From Microvelia longipes (Eukaryota > Arthropoda > Insecta > Hemiptera > Veliidae): DNA of 64,000 nucleotides. Positions 38,705 through 50,637 of this stretch are shown here, one piece after another (the stretch's first letter is position 1; each line of letters starts with the position of its first letter). The notes under the pieces were generated by a model. The model saw nothing but the letters and a program-made list of their open reading frames with translations, did not search any database and had not been told where the DNA came from. The stretch is taken from assembly GCA_018340805.1 (NCBI GenBank), contig JACMZG010000008.1:11152782-11216781 (forward strand), in the 5' to 3' direction. Both the position numbers and the translations under genes were made by a program.

Positions 38705-38943
38705 GATGTTTAATAAAAAAATACATTAGAATTAAAAATAATGAATATATTGTCAACCACAATAGTACAAAAAAAATTATAACTGACCGGTTTCGACTTT
38801 ACATCAGAGCTGTTTGAAGACAGCTCTGATGAACTGTTTCGACTTTTAAAATCGAAACTGATCAGTTATATTTTTTTATTCTATTGTGGTTGACAATATA
38901 TTAAATTGTTAGAAATTCTAGTGTGTGTTTTTTTATTAAACAC
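38705..38943. mobile_element. Inverted-repeat element, almost fully palindromic
   Basis: The outer parts ATATTGTCAACCACAATAG and CTATTGTGGTTGACAATAT, the middle GACCGGTTTCGACTTT and its imperfect partner, and a core CATCAGAGCTGT-N6-ACAGCTCTGATG make nearly the whole 239 bp self-complementary. TGTTTAATAAAAAAA-like sequence is found at both ends. This is a MITE or foldback. Confidence 0.85.
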
Positions 38944-39356
38944 CATGGTGGATTTTGGTAGACTACAAAATCTCCGTCAAAACAACTACTGATTGATTTA
39001 AGATTACTCAAGGAATCAGAATAGTTTTTGATATTATCTGGATAAACGAAGTGATCAATAGATTTTTATATGAAATAATAAACAAAATTATAAACCAATC
39101 AAAGTCAATGTTTTTGTTTAAGTTTTGATTCCACTTGGTCATTGCTTATACCCCTATATATCATATTACGAGTGATTTTAGTCATTTTTATTCATTTAAA
39201 TTTATTATAATTTTCTTCTTAATTTGTTTCATATTGTAATTACTATGGCTTAATCTTAAACAAATAATAATTAAACGTGTAAAAAATTATTAAATAAAAC
39301 TGATTAAAACGATTCATATAATTAAAGAATAAAAACACAAAACGAAATATACCTCA
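38944..39356. other. AT-rich intergenic DNA
   Basis: Nothing supported. Confidence 0.5.
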
Positions 39357-39590
39357 TAAAAAATAAAACCATTAAATTAACAAAATAAACCAATAGAATA
39401 TTGAACGCGAAAAATATTAATAAATCAATGTTTATAAATAAAACCATTAAATTAATAAAATAAACCAATAGAATATTGAACGCGAAAAATATTAATAAAT
39501 CAATGTTTATAAATAAAACCATTAAATTAATAAAATAAACCAATAGAATATTAAAAGCGAAAAATAAATTAAATATTAATAAATCAATAT
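39357..39590. repeat. 75-bp tandem array, three units
   Basis: Units begin AAATAAAACCATTAAATTAA at 39361, 39436 and 39511. Because 75 is divisible by three, the minus strand reads as a repeated hydrophobic peptide (YFINLMVLFINIDLLIFFAF); this is an artefact of the array, not a gene. Confidence 0.92.
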
Positions 39591-40278
39591 TTTTATTTTC
39601 TTATATAATATTTTCAAATCGATTATTCTATTAGGTTATAATAACATGGAACATTAATTATTTGAGCGAATTCCCAAAGGGAAATAAGCTTATGAGGCTG
39701 GGGTAATGTTTAAATTTCAGGTGAAATACACTCAACAGTGTATTTTAAAATTTTAAATTCAAGGTATACAAACAGCCTTATAAGAAACGTTTATTAGTAT
39801 TTAGCGGACCCCACTCAAAGTAAGCATATGTTCTAGAACACCCCTCTAATATATCTTGAAATTTATTCATTTGTTTGTGCCATTATTAATAAATAATTAT
39901 ACTATCGAAATTAAAATAAGATAAACACTAGGGCGGTATTGGAAACAACTTGAGATTGAGTGAGACCTATTTCTATGTTAATAACACAGATTTGGTTTAG
40001 AATCAAATATATATTTTTATTTTAAATGATCCCCAATAGAAGTCTTTTGGATGCACTACTTAAGTGTAAAAATAAAACTTAAATTTATATTAATAATAAC
40101 AACCTAAAAATCTTCAAAATAACAAAAAAATGCACAAGAAATATTCTTTTTGAATTTCTTATCATTATTAATTTAAACTATTCAAAATATTTAAGGTATA
40201 AAGGTTGTTGTTCAGAGCGATTTTCATCAACATTGATTTCGTTTGAGTAAGATTTATTCCTACGTTATCAACTTAGTA
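39591..40278. other. AT-rich intergenic DNA
   Basis: Nothing supported. AAGCTTATGAGGCTGGGG at about 39685 echoes phrases near 13330 and 22005. Confidence 0.4.
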
Positions 40279-40476
40279 GTAAGTCTCGTATTCAAAGAAA
40301 TTTTCCTAACCGTATCCTTACCTAAACCAAACATTTTCCTTAAGGAGCCCTTAAGGAAAATGTTAGGTTTACAGTTTAGGTAAGGAAGATGTTAGATCTC
40401 CTTAAGGAAGCCTTAAGGAGCCCTTAAAGAAAATGTTAGGTTTAGGTAAGGAAAATGTCTTTGAATACCGACCTTA
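40279..40476. mobile_element. Inverted-repeat MITE with internal duplication
   Basis: The end GTATTCAAAGAAATTTTCC pairs with GGAAAATGTCTTTGAATAC. Inside, CCTTACCTAAACC and GGTTTACAGTTTAGGTAAGG, and AACATTTTCCTTAAGG and CCTTAAGGAAAATGTT, form further arms; the GGAGCCCTTAA phrase is duplicated directly. Confidence 0.75.
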
Positions 40477-40821
40477 GTCTCACCTAATCATTCTGAGTTA
40501 TTAAAAAAAAGAACAAGTCTTACTTAATATTTCCTATTATAAAAATAGAAATAACACTTTCTCAATCTTCCAATTTTATTTTTTAATCAAGTTTTTTATT
40601 GGCAAAATTGTTTACCTATGTTAATAAAATAGGAATAAGTCTTACTCAATACCTCTCTTTTATTAAAATAGAAATAAGTTTTACTCTAACTCAATTAAAG
40701 TATGTCGAAAAATTCAAGTAAGCCTTAGAAATAACTGAGTATAGTAGACTGATGATCTGCTTTATACTTCATCCATAAATAAATATCCTCAATTAGTTTA
40801 ATAACATCTTTGTTTTTATAT

Positions 40822-41035
40822 TCATGGTATAAATTACTTCATAATTTTACACTTTTAAATTCAAAGTATAAATTACCTTATAATATATTTAACAATGTTT
40901 ACGAGTTTAAATTCCAAGAATAATTACCTTATAATATATCTTACAATGTTTACTAGTTTATATTCAAAGTATAAATTACCTTATAATGTATTTTACAATA
41001 TTTACATTTCTAAATTCAAGATATGAATTAGTAAT
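40822..41035. repeat. ~52-bp degenerate tandem array
   Basis: ATAAATTACCTTATAATAT recurs near 40869, 40920 and 40972 together with AACAATGTTTAC and TTTAAATTCAAAGTATAAA. Confidence 0.8.
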
Positions 41036-41349
41036 ACTACATATTCTAATTTCTTCGTTTTATAAAGAAAGATAAAAAATCTAAATTTAATTTAGACCTT
41101 TAAATAAAGATGCTAAATTATCTTACAATTCTGTTATTGATCTTAAATTGAATTTTTATTAAAAGTAATGCTTATTTTTTATGTATAAATTATCATACAA
41201 TTGATTTATTTATAAAATCAAGGTATAAAATACCTTACAATTTACGGCACAATTTAACCCAACGAATATTTAATTTTAAATAAACTATGGCCGGTATAAA
41301 CCGGTTTTTCGAACATATCTTAAGGTTGAGTTTTTTATGCGTCAAAAAC

Positions 41350-41388
<39 letters not shown>

Positions 41389-41398
41389 TATATATATG

Positions 41399-41460
<62 letters not shown>

Positions 41461-41461
41461 A
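41350..41461. repeat. (TA)n microsatellite
   Basis: TA tract with several breaks. Confidence 0.95.
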
Positions 41462-42080
41462 ATCTAATACACAACAGCAAGAATAAAAATGTAAACAAAT
41501 GTATATTTCTGACCAATGAAATTCACTCAAACTTATTTAATGTCCCTAAATACCGCCCTATAAGTCATAACTTAAGTCATAGACTGATTTCCAACCGAGT
41601 CAGAATATTAGTTAATATTTTTCAAATTTTGTAAATAAATAATTTTATTATTTTATTACCAGTTGATTGTTTAATTTTGTGTTAATTTATTATTATTTTC
41701 GTTTTAATCTTTTTATTTTTTTTTATCAGCCTTATTTAATTAAACAAATTAAAATAAAATGTTTAAAAAAAGAATATTTTATGAATTTTGATTTCATTAC
41801 CCTTTTTACTAAATTTACCTTGAAACAATTGGCTAATTAATAGCATGGGTGGGGTGGCGGAAGTCGGATTCGGGAGTGTGTTCGTTAAGAAGTCCCTTAT
41901 CACAGAAAAATAGGTATCGCAAGGCTTTTGTGTGTGTTTTTAGGCAAATCTTGTAACACGCTAGCAAATACATAAATACTGTTATATGAATGCTACTTTG
42001 TGAAACTCAGAGAAAAATAGGTTTGAAAATGGAATATTAATTTTACGACTTCTTATTCTTATTATTATTCTTCCTGCATT
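41462..42080. other. AT-rich intergenic DNA
   Basis: ATAAATACTGTTATATGAAT near 41971 is duplicated from 37020-37040 and is followed in both places by GCTACTTTGTG, so it is a short dispersed repeat. Nothing else supported. Confidence 0.5.
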
Positions 42081-42085
42081 TTTTG

Positions 42086-42690
42086 TTGACGCACCTACAG
42101 CCTAAACTATTGAACAGATATTGACGTATGAGGACTTTTTGGATTCGTCTCATGCTCGTGTGGATTCCTACTTCATGAAATTTCAAATTTGACATTCCTA
42201 TGCTGAACGCGGAGCGAAAAACTAAGCACGCGAACGATAGGTTAACACGTTGACGTACCTACTGCCTAAACTACAGAACGGATTTTGATGTGTGAGGACT
42301 TTTTAGATTCGTCTTATGCTATGAGCATTCCTACCTCATAAGATCTCAAATTCGACGTACTTACGCATAACGTGGAACGAAAATACTAACCTGCAGCCTA
42401 AACTACTGTACACATTTTGAAATGTGGTAACTTTTTTAATTTGTCTTATGCCTGTGTGTAGTTCTACCTGATCAAATCTCAAATTCGACATTCCTGTGCT
42501 AAACACGGAGCTAGAAACTAAGCCAGCGAACGCTAATTTTATATAAATTGACCCATCTGTACTCTTTACTAATGAATGGATTTTGGTGATTGAGGACTTT
42601 TGGATTTTTTCTGACGCCTTTTAACATTCCTGTATCAATAAATCCCAAATTTATAAAATCCTATGTTTTACGCGCCGCAGAAAACAAAGC
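42086..42690. repeat. ~165-bp tandem array, four degenerate units
   Basis: Units start near 42086, 42251, 42390 and 42550. Each has a version of GCCTAAACTACTGAACGGAT, TGTGAGGACTTTTTGGATT, TTCCTAC and CTCAAATTCGACATTCC, then GCGGAGCGAAAAACTAA. The third unit is shortened. The phrase style is common in insect repetitive DNA; I do not recognise a named family. Confidence 0.85.
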
Positions 42691-43030
42691 TAGAGAGTGG
42701 TATATACAATACCTTGACACTATTTACAGCTTTATCTTCTACACGCATCATGTTTACTACTGTTTTTACATAAAACAGGAGCCGCACAAAATGTCATGAA
42801 ATCTTACCGAAACCACTTATGTGGTAAAAGTCAAGTCTTTGGTCTAAAAAAGTAGGGAAATCAACTTTTCCGTCCCGCCAAGTAATGTGTATTGTGTGGA
42901 GACTGTCATAGGTGTTTTAAAGAGAAGTTGCTAGGTTGGCAATAGTTAGGGGCCCTATTTACATTGAGAGGCAATCATCAGCTTCTTCTCCTTGGCGGCA
43001 TGCCTGAAAAGTGAATCATCTTTAGAGATA

Positions 43031-43431
43031 GAGTTTGCAAAACATGAATAGTTGACACAATATAATTGTGTGAGAGACACCTAGAAAACGTAACAAGAAG
43101 AATGCAATGCTACATCTGGGTTCAATGCTACTGTTCCATCATTCGACATAATGTCATGTCCCACTCTGTTTCGTTACGTCTAACTCATCAGGGCGCCGAC
43201 AGAGCCTGAACTCACTCTGACCTTCAATTAATTCCGAAGAATATAATGTGAAGTATTTACCAGGGACGAGCTGTGCTCTCTTACCGCCATCATGCATGGC
43301 AAGCAAAACATATATAAATTAATACTACTGAGTTTTTGTACTGATGTAGCATTGCATTTTGCTTGTTACATTTCCTAGGTGTCTCTCACACAATTATATT
43401 GTGTCAACTATTCATGTTTTGCAAAACTCGG
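43031..43431. mobile_element. Inverted-repeat element, family Q copy 2
   Basis: Terminal arms 43031-43118 and 43341-43431 carry GCAAAACATGAATAGTTGAC and GAGAGACACCTAG as in copy 1 at 37.9 kb. The interior is longer, with GGCGCCGACAGAGCCTGAAC inverted relative to copy 1's centre, and includes about 220 bases absent from copy 1. Copy 1 could be an internal-deletion derivative. Confidence 0.85.
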
Positions 43432-43442
43432 TAGTATCAAAT

Positions 43443-44389
43443 GATATATGTTTTTTTTATACTTTTTCTCCCTTAAAATACAAGCCAATAAACATCACAT
43501 TACACTTCTCTCTTGGAATCAAGTTTATACATTTTTAATATTTGTTTATAGAATCCGAGATATTTTGGTGTATTACATGGCATATTTCAAAAAAGAAGCC
43601 TCAATTTAAGTGTAATACTCGCTAAGAAAACAAATAACAGCAATTTTCTGTTAACAAGGAAATGCATGAACACGAACTTTGTAACTCCAAATACTACAAC
43701 TTGTTATAAGATTGTCTACAACACTTTCCAACCTGAGTCGAATCGTGAACTTGTGTTTTATAACCTTACATGATTTTAAAGAACCTGAAGAATGCAGAGC
43801 TTTGTGAAGGTCCCCTTAAAATAAAACAATACAAAATAAGTTAGATGAGCTGAATTGTATATTGGTGTAGAGCAGAGATGTATAATACTTAATCAGTAAG
43901 ACTGTCGACTCAATGGTGGGAAATTTGGATTCCAGTTGACACTAGCGCGGCGGGGGACCTACCTTTCAAATGAGTGGGCGTTCTTAATTTCCCGCTTTTT
44001 GTCCACAGTCAGTTTTGTATAGAAATTTAATTTCTATACTTTTTATAGTTATACTTCTAACTATTCCCTTTAATCTTATATCCCTTCTCTTATATCTTAA
44101 TATCTTCTTATATCTAATATCTTCTCTTATATCTTAATTCTCTTTAATCTTATATCTTATATCCCTTTAACTATTTCCCTACCACTTTAATCTTACACAG
44201 TATGCATCTAATTATTTTTAAGTTTTTCATTTAAGTGATTTATTAATTTAATTGATTCAATCAGGTAATAATGAAATAGTGGCTGAAGTAAAGTGATATA
44301 TAAATTCATACAGTAAGGGTGGGGGCCGCAGGACACAGTGGCCAACTCCCCCGGAATCAATGAAAAGCATCGGTTTAAACAATTACTAA
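43443..44389. other. Intergenic DNA with TTATATCTTAA-rich stretch
   Basis: 44040-44200 is low-complexity with repeated CTTATATCTTAAT. Nothing coding recognised. Confidence 0.5.
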
Positions 44390-45503
44390 TCAGGCATTAC
44401 CACTGAAAAAAATCATCACCAAGAAAGGGAACAAATTCTCAACGAGTTGCGCTTAAAATTTTGGATCATAAGAGGACGCAACGCCGTGCGAAATTGTTAG
44501 CGGTCGTGTGTTTTCTGTAAGCGTAAAAATGCTAAATGTGAAAATCAAATCAAGGAGAACTTGCCTACTTATAGACTTACTCCTCAAGCCCAAGCATTTA
44601 TGTTGATAGGAATAGACTATTTTGGGTCGATGAATGTCAAAATATGTCGAAGGCGGCAATAGCGCTATGGAGTACTGTTTTCTTGCTTAACTACAAGGGC
44701 GGTTCACCTTGAACTAGCTGCAAATCTCACAACAAATTCTTTCATAATGGCTATTCCTAGGTTCATCTGTCGAAGAGGTTATACTAGACAACTGTGCTCG
44801 GATAATGGAACAAACTTAAGTGGAGCAGAGAAGGAGATGAAATTGTAAATAATTTTGATCAGAACGAAATTCATCAATTTAGGACTGTAAGACACATCCA
44901 ATGGTCATTTTATCCCATAGCAGCACCTTATATGGGGGGAGTTTGGAAGCGAATGGTAAGGTCTGTGAAAGTAGCTCTAAGGGCAATTTTAAATGAATAC
45001 TAAAGAAGTCCTTCACACCTTCTTGCTTGAAGCTAAATATTCTGTTAACAGCCATCCGCTGACTTACGTATCTTATGACCATCAAGACTATAAAAACTTA
45101 ATACCTCACCACTTACTCATCGACAATGAATGTCAGGTAATAGCCCCAGGAGTTCATCTCTAGAGATGATCTACACCACCGTAAAATGTGAAGAGTCCCT
45201 TAATATCAGACTTATTTTTGAGGAGATGAGTGAAAGAGTATTTACCTACTCTAGTCAGTAGAAACAAATGGCACAAGGCAAAGAAAGATCTTGCCATTGA
45301 TGATATCGTTATTATTGCTGACGAAAACAATCCTAGAAATAATTGGCCAATAGGAATTATAGTTAAGTTTTATCTAGGGAGAGATAATAAGGTCAGAGTA
45401 AAAGATGTCAGGACTGCAACCTGAGAGCTTAAGAGACCTATACACAAAATAATTCTGCTACTCTCCACGGAGGACAGCAAGATCAATTAGGAGGGCGGGA
45501 AGA
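44390..45503 (+). pseudogene. BEL/Pao retrotransposon pol remnant (integrase and DUF5641)
   Basis: Broken frames on the + strand follow the end of a BEL/Pao polyprotein. Seen in order: a frameshifted zinc-binding start near 44418, FWIIRGRNAVRNC and SCVFCKRKNAKC, GIDYFGS (first integrase Asp), TRAVHLELAANLTTNSF, LCSDNGTNLSGAEKEM (second Asp), IQWSFYPIAAPYMGGVWKRM, then WHKAKKDLAIDDIVIIADEN and RNNWPIGIIVKF of the DUF5641 domain (45268-45372). BEL/Pao integrases usually read GGVWER here; this copy has Lys in place of the third catalytic Glu. In-frame stops and several frameshifts show it is dead. Reverse transcriptase and gag are absent, so it is truncated on the 5' side. A polypurine-like GGAGGGCGGGAAGA follows at about 45490. 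Confidence 0.85.
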
Positions 45504-45655
45504 TGTTACATGGTCATTTCGATAGAAAATGTCAAATTTAAGTTTATAATAGTCAATGTTTTGTTGAAAATAGAGTTTTGTCCGTTTTCGATCTCACTTA
45601 ATAGTTAATTTAGTATAATAGAATAGTATTTAAGTGTTGCCGGCACACATTAGTT
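45504..45655 (+). repeat. Possible start of BEL/Pao 3' LTR
   Basis: TGTTACATGG begins directly after the polypurine-like stretch, as BEL/Pao LTRs commonly do. The sequence then runs into a repeat R copy near 45660, so the LTR end is not seen and no matching 5' LTR is present in the window. Confidence 0.4.
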
Positions 45656-45659
45656 GTGG

Positions 45660-46110
45660 TCACCCATCTAGGCACTGACCTCGCATGATGCAGCTTAACT
45701 TTTATGACCCAACAAAAACCATAGGCATACTTAACGTATTGAAACGAAACTTAGTTCACTTATTTAACACGTTAAGAAATACACTTATACCAATTTTTAA
45801 CTCAAATGAATTATTTTTAGATTTGTACAATGTTTTAAAATATGCAATTCATTCGATAAAAATTGAGCTAATGCCGATAATAAGAATAAACTTGGAATAC
45901 TTGACTTACGTACGACTTATGTGTGCTAAATCTAAACCCGATCAAAAAAATATTTGCGTTTTATAACATGTCGACATTAATGCGCGTTGATATCGTCATA
46001 AAAAAATATTTCCAGCATTGGACAACAAGACCTAAAGAATAGTTTTTGTACTAAGTTTCATTTTTATGCAAACACAATATTTTCCCCATATACCTACGGT
46101 ATAAATGAGG
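45660..46110 (+). repeat. Repeat R copy
   Basis: Modules GCACTGACCTCGCATGATGC, CGAAACTTAGTTCACTTATT, CTAATGCCGATAATAAGAAT and the tail TACCTACGGTATAAATGAGG are in the same order as at 14770-15235. The 93-codon open frame at 45685-45966 lies inside it and is not a gene. Confidence 0.8.
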
Positions 46111-47809
46111 AAAAGAAACAATGCACAACTCTAAGGAACTAAACAGTATCAATAGATCGCTTGTGGTAGAGTTTAAAAGAAGAAGAATTAATTGAATAAA
46201 TCCCGAGGAAGTTAAATCCCGCAGAACCTTAGGCTATGAAAATTCTGTTACAAAATTTTTAGTATAATAGGATTCTCTGAGAACGGAACATGACAGATCA
46301 TGGTTTGAAAATTCTTAGGGCATCCATACTCCTGTGACATAATATCTGAAATAAAAAGCATATATGTGTCGTCTTTTCCAAATAAAAAGTATTTATTACG
46401 AACTTAGAATTTATGAAGGGTATTTAAAAATACTTAGTTTTTAGGATGTCAATCACACGTGGTTGCATCACAGCGTCGTGAGCTCCTCGTCTATACGTGT
46501 AAGTTATCTAGCTTTCATACCAAGGATAGCAAAAGATTGAAAATATTCGATCATAAAGAGACAGGTATTAACTAATATTCTTCACTTGTATTAGAAATAA
46601 CTGTTTTTTATTCTTTTAAAAAATTCCCATGAGAAATTTAATCTAAATTTTGTTTTAAAAATTAAATGGGGTGAATATATAAACAAAATTAATAGAATTT
46701 TTACACGACATCTAGATTTTAGGATATTCTTGACTTTACACGTTACACCTATATACTACTAAGTCTCAGGCTGGCGAAGAAATGCCTCTTGATTTCCCTC
46801 TATCTTGCGCTTCTTCAAGAGTGAAAATCTATTCTCTGTTAGAAAATTACCTTTTGGAAAATTTCGTTGATAGGAATGGCTGGAAATTACGAAAAAAAAG
46901 TATGGCATATTGACATAGGCTATGAAAATTGTGAAGTGTGTGACAGTGTGAAGAAATGTCTAGAAAGAACTTGTTGCCGAGAACTGTGCTATGCTGCGTT
47001 GTTATGAAAATTTGCAGATAACTTAAGGAAATGTTTTTTTAGTAATAAGTAACACTCCGCAGTACCATAAAGAGAAATTTTCGTCTTTTATTTAACATAA
47101 ACAATTCAGAATATCGATTTAATTAAAACAATAATAACTGATATATCATAATCTCGTGTATTTTCAGTAATTTTATTAATAAAATAATCAATTAAACCAG
47201 GTCAGGGTGGCCACTAGACCCTGCCCTACTTATGCTTGTTAAAAATGTTAAATTGACACAGTAAATTTCATGCGTACAAATACGCAAACATTAAATTTGG
47301 TAATATAAACATTTTCGCACAGATTGGCACTCCAGTTACCAAGATAACAACTACTAGCAAATCCTTATCGACAGTTTTATAGATTAAATCGTTTAAATCC
47401 ATTAAAATTGGGTAAAAACATAAATGTAATTGAGCAGGATCAAGAAAAAATGTTTCATGATTATATTCTAAAAGTGGAGCAATGTCTAGGCTGTGGCATA
47501 AATACGAAACACTATTTTGATGAATCACGCTTACAGTTTTACTAATTTATCAATTATTATGTTTTTTTCTATGTTACTAACACTAATTTAATAATAACGT
47601 CAATACCTCTCTTTAACCAGAAAAATAAGGAAAACTTAAGAAACACGAGAATAAGGGCGTGTTTACCATTCGTTGATGCACGGCAAAAAAAGTAGTACAC
47701 GGCTCGGCTCGTACAAGAAAAATTTTAATATTTCAGATGCATCGACATTTAGTCGATCCTCACTTATTGAAATATGTTATATACCGACCGTATTTTAGAT
47801 TTTTAAATA
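46111..47809. other. Intergenic DNA
   Basis: No gene recognised on either strand. A GC-richer island at 47655-47765 is unassigned. Confidence 0.45.
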
Positions 47810-47990
47810 ATTGAACACTGCTTTTCGACTTTTTGGTCATTTTCAGTGGTCGTATCGGATCCGGACCAGTTTTATTCGATTATGGTGTTAAAAACAACAC
47901 CATACACGAAATTTAAGATTTCTGTAATTTACCATGGTCGAACCAGATTTATTCGACAAAATAAAGGTCCTTTTCGTGGCGAAAAATAAT
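47810..47990. repeat. Dispersed repeat shared with the window's right end
   Basis: TTCGACTTTTTGGTCATTTT, AGTGGTCGTATC and GGACCAGTTTTATTCGAT match 63889-63965, and both continue to GTCGAACCA and GGCGAAAA. Confidence 0.75.
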
Positions 47991-48539
47991 AAACTTAAAT
48001 TTTAACGATTTTTTTGAAAATGCTCCAAACTCAGCAAACCGGGCTGACATCAAACTCGATAAAGTGTTATATTTAAGATAGATTTCATCTCAGTGTTCCC
48101 TAAGATTAATTATCGGCCGCTCTACTTGTCTTGCTATGTATTTTGGAGAAATCTGGTAACAGTAATTCGAGAGATGTGATTGTTTACCAAGTGCCCTTTT
48201 CAAAATACAGCTATACCTTATGAATCTACGTGCAAGCATTTTGGGTTGCAATTCTCAGAAGAACCTTGACTTCACTATAATTTTCTACAGCTTAACTAAA
48301 ATGAACACTGCAATAATAGGCTTTCCGGTTTTCAAATATACAAGGTAGAAACTTATACTACTTTACATAATGCTACTATTGAGGGTCTTAAATTTTGTCA
48401 AAACCCAGGTTCATCTAAAGTTAAACATTTTCTACGAGTACTTGACATCGTACTGGCTTGGAACCATCACCTTAACATTTCTTTAGAATGACGGCATATG
48501 CTGTAACTTTCATCCCTTGCATGAAAGTTATACGAGGCT

Positions 48540-48612
48540 CAGACCGAGATCGAACCAGGATATTCTGAGTGGCAAAATCACGTGCTAACTATTACCACTT
48601 GGATACAGACCT
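48540..48612 (-). mobile_element. tRNA-like SINE head
   Basis: On the minus strand, CCAAGTGGTAATAGTTAG resembles an A box and CTGGTTCGATCTC is a B box about 35 bases later, the spacing of tRNA-derived promoters. It does not fold as an intact tRNA by eye. Body and tail are not delimited. Confidence 0.5.
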
Positions 48613-48644
48613 TTATATGGACTTGGTCTACGTTTAAATGATCG

Positions 48645-48740
48645 AGGTAGAATATACCTTGACCATATAAAATTCAGTTTATGCTGTAGTTGTAGATGTT
48701 AGGCACGAAAAAATTATCTCAACAAAATATTTAAAATAAC
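48645..48740 (+). repeat. Repeat pair, copy 1
   Basis: AGAATATACCTTGACC, GTAGTTGTAGATGTTAGGCA, CGAAAAAATTATCTCAACAA and AATATTT recur in order at 49157-49245. Confidence 0.65.
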
Positions 48741-49156
48741 GGAGAATACTCCTCTGGAGTCATGCGAAATATATAGTTATTTAAAGAAGTGATAAATTAT
48801 TATTCCCAATCTCATCTACAATCTACAGTCGTAATACAAAAGAATATTAACAATCTAATATTTCACCAGCTTTTTAAATTTGATTCTATATCAGAACAAA
48901 ATAATTAAACTCTCAGATGAAGTGGCCCAGATTTTTAAATAATTCAATACTTAAAAAAAATAGGCCACTTAAGGATGAAACATTAAGATGAGACAAATTT
49001 TAACAATTTATAAAATTAATACTATTAAATTTATTATCAATAATTAAATCTAGTAACAGTGTTTTATAAAGTGTTTGTAGGAAAGAGCAAACACTTAAAA
49101 GTAATAACTGCTTCAACGCCTATGGTAGCTATCTACCATAACACAGTAGTTGATAT

Positions 49157-49295
49157 AGAATATACCTTGACCGAATAAACATCAGGCAATGCAGTAGTTT
49201 CCAGTCTAGGCGTTAGAAACGAAAAAAAGGTCTCCACAAAATATTTTAACTCACCAAAGCGCTTTCAATCTTAGTCAAAGACTAAGATTGAAAGA
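49157..49295 (+). repeat. Repeat pair, copy 2, followed by a short hairpin
   Basis: Matches 48645-48740. It is followed by TTTCAATCTTAGTC-AAA-GACTAAGATTGAAA at 49263-49293, a perfect 14-bp stem with a 3-base loop. Confidence 0.65.
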
Positions 49296-49299
49296 TTGT

Positions 49300-50430
49300 T
49301 TATGGGTCAAAGACTCCACAGACAGTAAAAGTAAACGAAATTTACAAACAAATAAATGAATGATACAGAAATAAATTTAACAGGTGAATCAACGAATTTA
49401 TTGGTTTGTCAGTTTCAAAGCATCTCATAAGCGTCACAAACATTTGACAAACTCTGAAATAAAACAATTGTAGTTAAATTAAGACCCGCTAAGTGGCGCC
49501 CTCTATGATGTGAACGGATTTTTAGTTAGGGATGAATTAGATTTGGAGTGGATTTACTTTTAGATTCCTTTAGTTGAATCTAAGGAAGGTAGTAACATTT
49601 ATGTAAATAATAATTTCTACTGTTGTCCCTTGTATTAACTATATTAATGATAAGGTTGGGCACTAAAATCAAATTTATGAACTAGTAAAAATTATGGACT
49701 AGTAAAATTTATGGACAAAAATAAAAAGATAAAATTATCAGCTCTTCTTCATAATGCAAGGAGACTAATACTTAAAGGGAAGATAGGTAGAATAATACTG
49801 TGATAAGTGGTCTGGAAGTGAGACAGTTTCCAGTAAGGTGTCATAACTAGAGCATCCCTAGAGAGAGACTAGAGGCTCTCCACCCCTTTAAAAACCCCGA
49901 TGGAGCACTCATTATTATTGACGGTGGGCATTTTTCAGTGACGTCACATATAAATCACTTTATGCAACACATATAATTAAAAAATATATGCGATAGATAA
50001 TAATTAAAGCTTATGTAAAATTAATTTTACTTGATTTAAGACAAAATAGTCGAAAATTAATGTTATATTTACGTAAAATTATGATTATTATCAAAACATT
50101 ACGTCACCAATGCACAGTTATGGTACCAAGCTACCAAGGTAATTATAACAGCAGTTGTATCCATCCCTCTAAGTATTGGTCGCTTTGGTCCAGCTTCTTT
50201 TAAAGAGTAAATAGATAGCATGTATTTAATGCTTGTGTTCAATATGCAGTGTTAGTTTTTTTGGAAGTTTTCTTTTGGTCTTTTTTGGAAATGTTTTTAA
50301 AATCAAAATTAAGTGGTTATATGGCAGTCTCAAAAACAATTTAGAATGTAAACAATTTCTTTACATTCACATTTTCTTTACGTTTTATTCGAATTTAATT
50401 ATTAACGATTCTGGGGCTCCGATCTCCCTA
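49300..50430. other. Intergenic DNA
   Basis: Nothing supported. Confidence 0.45.
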
Positions 50431-50439
50431 CACGGATCT

Positions 50440-50637
50440 ACTACACCTTCGCTATATTATCGTTACAAAACTATGAAAGAAAAGCGGGTACGGGGTACCT
50501 CGGAATTTTTCCTCATCACATCGGATTCGCTACGCTCCTCCTCCCAGCTTCGGACTCGTTTCGTTCGTCCTCAGAACATACGATTCGCCAAATTTATACT
50601 GCATCATGTCTTCGGGCATCAGTTATAACACATGGTT
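50440..50637 (+). repeat. Repeat R head (left part of an interrupted copy)
   Basis: GGTACGGGGTACCTCGGAAT, TCGGATTCGCTACGCTCCTC and TTCGTTCGTCCTCAGAA correspond to 14650-14745. The copy resumes at 51040 after a LINE fragment. Confidence 0.75.

Noticed and set aside
39322..39543. Repeated hydrophobic peptide that could look like membrane segments
   Set aside because: Produced by a 75-bp tandem array whose unit is divisible by three.
45685..45966. 93-codon frame
   Set aside because: It lies wholly in repeat R, and other R copies do not keep it open.
50233..50628. 131-codon frame
   Set aside because: Its second half is the repeat R head and its first half shows no known domain; no splice or coding signal supports it.
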